Of a stretch of DNA of 8,844 nt, positions 6,042-8,844 are shown one piece after another. A program made the position numbers and the translations under genes. Each line of letters starts with the position of its first letter. Within the stretch, counting starts at the first letter, position 1. Origin of the DNA: Kmv34 sp964524965. GTDB taxonomy: Bacteria; Aerophobota; Aerophobia; Aerophobales; B3-G15. The DNA lies in the NCBI GenBank assembly GCA_964524965.1, contig CAZGDY010000072.1:1-8844 (forward strand), given 5' to 3'. The notes under the pieces are model-generated. The model did no database searches. It saw only the letters and a list, made by a program, of their open reading frames with translations, and had not been told where the DNA came from.

Positions 6042-7136
6042 TTATGTTATATTTTTTAGCCAATTTTTAAAACCATCGTCTTGAAGAACTTCAGGATTCA
6101 GGATAAATTTACCTTTATGAGTTTTGAAAAAACTTGAAATATCTTCCATTAATAACTCTGGTGATCTTGAAAGGGCTTCCCTGGTGGTTCCCGCCAGATG
6201 GCTGGTAAGAGTAAGATTATTTAATTTTAAAAGCTCACTATCTTGAGGTACAGGCTCCTCCCAAAAAACATCCAAAGCTGCCCCAGCTATCTTTTTAGCT
6301 TTTAAAGCATTTATTAAGGCAGATTGATTTATCAACCCTGCTCTAGCTGTGTTTATAATATAAGCTGTTGATTTCATAAGAAAAATTTCTTTTTCTCCCA
6401 ACAAATTTTTACTGTTTTCAGTCAATCGAGCATGTAGTGTAATAAAGTTACTTTTTTTACAAAGGGTTTCTTTGTCAACAGGAAGGCAACCACTCTTTTT
6501 TATATCTTCCTCTTTGGCCCAAGGGTCAAAAACCATCCTTTCAACTTGAAATCCCGATAGTTTTCTGGCTACAAGTCTGCCAATATACCCGAAACCAATG
6601 ATTCCCACAACTTTACCTTTAAGTTCTGGAACCCAACCGATGTTAGAAAATTCCTTGCGCCACTCTCCTTGCTTTATGAAATAATGGGCTCGGGCTATGT
6701 TTCTGGACTCAGCCAATATCATACCAATAGCAAAGTCTGAAACAGCTTCCGCATTTCTGCCTTCCACATTAAACACTAAAATTCCCCTTTTTGTTGCCTC
6801 CTCTACATTCACATTTTCAAAACCAGCACGAGAAACTCCAACAATACGTAAGTTAGGCATAAAATCAAAAGACTGTTTTGAGATTGGAACATACAATCCT
6901 AAAAATATTGATATATCCTTGCCATATTTTTTTATAGAAAAAATCACCTCTTCTATTTCGGGACCTTTTTTTTCGATTGATAATCTTCTTTTCTGAAGCC
7001 TATCCCAATTAGTTTCCCAGTTGTCGACTATCGTTTCACAAACATACTCCGAAAGATATCTTTGGGTCGCTCTTGCGAACTCTTCCCCACGAATCATAGC
7101 ATCTCCGATTAAAAGAGCTCTTATTTTCCCTGCCAC
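6042..7136 (-). CDS. D-isomer-specific 2-hydroxyacid dehydrogenase (NAD-dependent)
   Basis: This is a 364-residue member of the D-2-hydroxyacid dehydrogenase family (3-phosphoglycerate dehydrogenase, D-lactate and glyoxylate reductases). The split substrate domain is at about 1-127 and 325-364, around a Rossmann NAD domain with VVGIIGFGYIGRLVA (176-190, GxGxxG). The catalytic set is complete: Arg265 in NTARAG, Glu294 in DVFWEEP and His313 in TSHLAG. There is no ACT or ASB regulatory tail, so it is not a long-type SerA. Aligning with the family it has a somewhat long N-terminal segment (residues 35-75). The frame is open to a TTG at 7208 and an ATG at 7184, but the GTG at 7134-7136 has a textbook GGAGG seven bases upstream and starts directly before the first beta strand (KIRALLIGDAM), so I set it there. 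It pairs with the FGGY kinase 17 bp downstream. The substrate is unknown; a sugar acid or keto-sugar acid is an inference from the kinase. Confidence 0.9.
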   Translation of the reverse strand: MAGKIRALLIGDAMIRGEEFARATQRYLSEYVCETIVDNWETNWDRLQKRRLSIEKKGPEIEEVIFSIKKYGKDISIFLGLYVPISKQSFDFMPNLRIVGVSRAGFENVNVEEATKRGILVFNVEGRNAEAVSDFAIGMILAESRNIARAHYFIKQGEWRKEFSNIGWVPELKGKVVGIIGFGYIGRLVARKLSGFQVERMVFDPWAKEEDIKKSGCLPVDKETLCKKSNFITLHARLTENSKNLLGEKEIFLMKSTAYIINTARAGLINQSALINALKAKKIAGAALDVFWEEPVPQDSELLKLNNLTLTSHLAGTTREALSRSPELLMEDISSFFKTHKGKFILNPEVLQDDGFKNWLKNIT

Positions 7137-7143
7137 AGCTACA

Positions 7144-7148
7144 CCTCC
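7144..7148 (-). promoter_or_regulatory. Ribosome binding site GGAGG fixing a GTG start
   Basis: On the minus strand GGAGG is followed by seven bases and then GTG at 7136-7134. It is one of the strongest Shine-Dalgarno matches in the window. It lies inside the longer open frame, so the upstream TTG (7208) and ATG (7184) candidates would place a near-perfect ribosome site inside the coding sequence. This argues for the shorter 364-residue dehydrogenase. Confidence 0.8.
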
Positions 7149-7164
7149 GTTTTTAACCTGGTTA

Positions 7165-7221
7165 TTAAATTTATTTTTGATCATTCTCTTTTTGTAGAAA
7201 CGCCACAATAAATAAATTTAA
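7165..7221. repeat. 12-bp inverted repeat with 33-base loop, all A/T arms
   Basis: The left arm TTAAATTTATTT (7165-7176) and right arm AAATAAATTTAA (7210-7221) are exact complements. The right arm covers the stop codon of the GTPase gene, and the left arm lies about 17 bp upstream of the dehydrogenase ribosome site, so the repeat spans the 81-bp gap between these genes. As RNA the stem would hold only A-U pairs. It could act as a weak attenuating or processing hairpin, or be chance in AT-rich DNA. Confidence 0.45.
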
Positions 7222-8207
7222 ATATGAAATTCCAAAATATCACCTTCCTCTAAAAGATGCCCTCTTTCCACTTTCTGTCCCTTAAATTCATTAGACCCCC
7301 AAATTCGAGTGTATTTAAGATTATTAGCAAAATCTTTATGTATGGATCGAGCCGCATCTATCACCAAACTCCCTCTTTTAAGCACAACAGGGTCTTGCAT
7401 ATCAGGAGAGTGGCCTGGAATCTTGGTGTAAACCCTTATAATATTAAGAAAATGGTAAATTTTGCTCTTTACTTCTTCCATTTTTTGAAAAGATTTTACA
7501 GAGCACTCCATTACAGGAAGATGTTCCCCATATAGTTCTCTTAAAATAGATAATTTTTCCTCTATTCCCTGAAAATCACATTTGTTAGCCAGAATAGCCA
7601 CTTTCTTATACATTACGCCTTTATCTATATCTTTTTCATGATTTTGTTCTTCTGGCTTTATTTTTAACTCTTTTAGTTTCTCAAACACCACTTCCATCTG
7701 TTCTAAAATATCATCTTTCTCTAAATCAAGTACAATTAAAAGCAAATCCGCTCTTCTAAGCACATCTTCCATCCAGGAAAAAATAAACTCCGGGGCGATG
7801 GGAGGTGTATCTATAAGTTGAATTTTTATATTCTCATAGTGCATCATTCCCATAACTGGTTCATGAGTAGTAAATGGATAAGAAGCAATTGGAGAGGAAA
7901 CTCTGGTAAGAAATGATAAAATGCTAGATTTTCCAGTATTAGGCGGACCAATCAAACCAACTTGTGCCGCTCCTTCTTTTGGTATTTGATAGGGATTAGG
8001 ACTTCTGTGGGGACCTTTTTTCTTTAGATTTGTCTTTTTTAACTTAGAGATCCTAGCCCTTAGATCTGCTTGTAATTTATCCGTACCCTTATGTTTGGGC
8101 ATAATTGCCAGCATTTCTTGAAGAATAGAAATTTTTTCTTCAAAAGTTTTAGCCCTTCTATATCTTCTTTCTGTCTCATAATATTGAGGGGGAAGATTCG
8201 CCGGCAT
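7218..8207 (-). CDS. Obg/DRG-like GTPase with C-terminal TGS domain
   Basis: This is a 329-residue TRAFAC-class GTPase. An N-terminal basic helical region (1-70) with the stretch MPANLPPQYYETERRYRRA and LAIMPKHKGTDKLQADLR is strongly typical of a subfamily shared by archaea and several deep-branching bacteria (recalled, not searched). The G domain has the P-loop GPPNTGKS (87-94), Thr113/Thr114 as switch I, DTPP (133-136) for G3, where canonical enzymes have DxxG, and NKCD (208-211) for G4. The last 75 residues form a TGS domain, ending in HLLEEGDILEFHI. DRG-type relatives bind ribosomes or RNA, so a translation-related role is the best guess, by family only. A charged insertion (184-200, PEEQNHEKDIDKG) sits before G4. 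The ATG is preceded by GAGGG six bases upstream and has its own strong promoter. It probably leads the minus-strand operon running down to the exchanger. Confidence 0.92.
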   Translation of the reverse strand: MPANLPPQYYETERRYRRAKTFEEKISILQEMLAIMPKHKGTDKLQADLRARISKLKKTNLKKKGPHRSPNPYQIPKEGAAQVGLIGPPNTGKSSILSFLTRVSSPIASYPFTTHEPVMGMMHYENIKIQLIDTPPIAPEFIFSWMEDVLRRADLLLIVLDLEKDDILEQMEVVFEKLKELKIKPEEQNHEKDIDKGVMYKKVAILANKCDFQGIEEKLSILRELYGEHLPVMECSVKSFQKMEEVKSKIYHFLNIIRVYTKIPGHSPDMQDPVVLKRGSLVIDAARSIHKDFANNLKYTRIWGSNEFKGQKVERGHLLEEGDILEFHI

Positions 8208-8240
8208 AAAATGCCCTCACTGACTGCTAATTTTAATTAA

Positions 8241-8269
8241 ATTCTAACAATAAGATGGTAGATAGTCAA
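8241..8269 (-). promoter_or_regulatory. Promoter of the GTPase-led operon, TTGACT-N17-TAGAAT
   Basis: On the minus strand TTGACT (8264-8269, five of six) and TAGAAT (8241-8246, five of six) are separated by exactly 17 bp, the best promoter in the window. The start is predicted near 8234, giving a leader of about 27 bases before the ATG at 8207. A 7-bp inverted repeat, AGATAGT (8260-8266) and ACTATCT (8279-8285), overlaps the -35 box and could be an operator half-site pair. The promoter lies in the 139-bp gap after pyrK, so the downstream genes need not depend on pyrK transcription. Confidence 0.75.
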
Positions 8270-8346
8270 GATAAGAAAACTATCTCTTGGGAAGGATTAC
8301 AAAATATCTAAAATCTTTAGTATTCTTAAGTACTTTAAGCAAGTTT

Positions 8347-8844
8347 TTAAGACCAGATAATTTCTTTCGCATCGAATACTGGCCCTTCCTGACAAACTCG
8401 CAGATATCTTGTTTTGCCCTTTACTACACAACCTCTACAAACTCCCACTCCACAACCAATAATCTCTTCCATCGATACCTGAGAAGAAATAGCATAATTA
8501 AAACTTAAATTAGCAACAGATTTAAGCATTTTTAATGGACCACAGGCATAAATATTGAGTCCGGAGAAAGAGGATAGTTTCTTTAGATAATCCTCTGCTA
8601 AATGGTGTACTAATCCCTTACAGCCGTATTTCCCGTCTTCGGTCGCTACGTGCAAAACTATATTTTCACCTACGAACTCATCCTGACAAATAATTTCATC
8701 AGCTGTTTTAAAACCTAAAAATACCGAGAGACGACTTTTATTTTTTGTTGCCTTTGCAATTTTTCGGGCAAGAAAAACAAGAGGAGAAACTCCTATCCCA
8801 CCTCCAATTAAAATGTGTTCTTTAACTTCTTTGGAAATAGAAAA
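8347..8844 (-). CDS. pyrK: Dihydroorotate dehydrogenase electron-transfer subunit (5' end beyond window)
   Basis: This is the C-terminal 165 residues of PyrK; the frame is still open at the right edge, so the N-terminal FAD domain is missing only because the window ends. PyrK carries FAD and a 2Fe-2S cluster and moves electrons from PyrD to NAD+. Near the start of the visible part is LIGGGIGVSPLVFLAR (12-27), the nucleotide-binding glycine loop of the ferredoxin-reductase fold, and later YACGPLKML (99-107), typical of the NAD site. The cluster ligands are Cys131, Cys136, Cys139 and Cys151 (CGVGVCRGCVV...RVCQEGPVF), spaced C-x4-C-x2-C-x11-C, the last gap being variable in the family. An internal TTG at 8655-8653 is not a real start because the family sequence runs through it. 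The gene precedes the GTPase by 139 bp on the same strand, while its partner pyrD lies about 4.4 kb away. Confidence 0.95.
   Translation of the reverse strand, partial: FSISKEVKEHILIGGGIGVSPLVFLARKIAKATKNKSRLSVFLGFKTADEIICQDEFVGENIVLHVATEDGKYGCKGLVHHLAEDYLKKLSSFSGLNIYACGPLKMLKSVANLSFNYAISSQVSMEEIIGCGVGVCRGCVVKGKTRYLRVCQEGPVFDAKEIIWS

Noticed and set aside
6025..6063. Longer FGGY kinase starting at TTG 6063, overlapping the dehydrogenase
   Set aside because: No ribosome site before the TTG, and the extra 13 residues precede the family start MECILAVDVGT.
7137..7208. Longer dehydrogenase starting at TTG 7208 or ATG 7184
   Set aside because: A GGAGG site seven bases before GTG 7136 lies inside that extension, and family similarity begins after the GTG.
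8307..8346. Hairpin after pyrK (CTTAA-GTACT-TTAAG) as its terminator
   Set aside because: The stem is five A/T-rich pairs and no T-run follows on the minus strand.
8347..8655. A separate 102-residue iron-sulphur protein starting at 8655
   Set aside because: The start is an internal TTG; the frame continues to the window edge and reads as PyrK with its glycine loop.

Overview
The window is AT-rich bacterial DNA (roughly mid-30s percent G+C by eye). It has clear Shine-Dalgarno sites, sigma-70-type promoters, several TTG/GTG starts and tight gene packing. The mix of genes is a class 1B dihydroorotate dehydrogenase pair (pyrK, pyrD), a TGS-domain Obg/DRG-like GTPase of a type also common in archaea, a CaCA-family exchanger and a single-gene QueD homologue. 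This suits an anaerobic, deep-branching or uncultivated bacterium (Aerophobota/Omnitrophota-like lineages come to mind), but that placement is inference only. No mobile element, CRISPR array, rRNA or tRNA was seen.

Layout: bases 1-157 hold no gene I can support. A six-pass membrane protein (158-835, minus) and a queD-like gene (1045-1386, plus) are divergent. They share a 209-bp intergenic region with a promoter for each and a perfect 36-bp palindrome whose centre is the -35 box of the membrane-protein promoter. queD converges, with a 15-bp gap, on an unrecognised 178-residue gene (1402-1938, minus) that has its own candidate promoter. The remainder is one minus-strand block. Read in transcription order (right to left) it contains: the 3' part of pyrK (entering from the right edge), a 139-bp gap with a good promoter, a TGS GTPase, a D-2-hydroxyacid dehydrogenase, an FGGY sugar kinase, a DUF1841 protein, pyrD, and a Ca2+/Na+-type exchanger.

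How they may work together: PyrK and PyrD form the NAD-linked dihydroorotate dehydrogenase of pyrimidine synthesis, yet the two genes are about 4.4 kb apart with four unrelated genes between them. The dehydrogenase and kinase are 17 bp apart and look like a two-step catabolic pair for an unidentified sugar or sugar acid. They sit like a cassette inside an otherwise housekeeping operon. pyrD and the exchanger are separated by one base and are probably translationally coupled. The QueD homologue carries both Cys and Glu in its CE-x2-HGH motif, the signature described for COG0720 members able to serve both queuosine and folate synthesis.

I see no obvious new defence or mobile system. The best leads are the 36-bp palindromic operator candidate, the QueD motif, and the dehydrogenase-kinase cassette.
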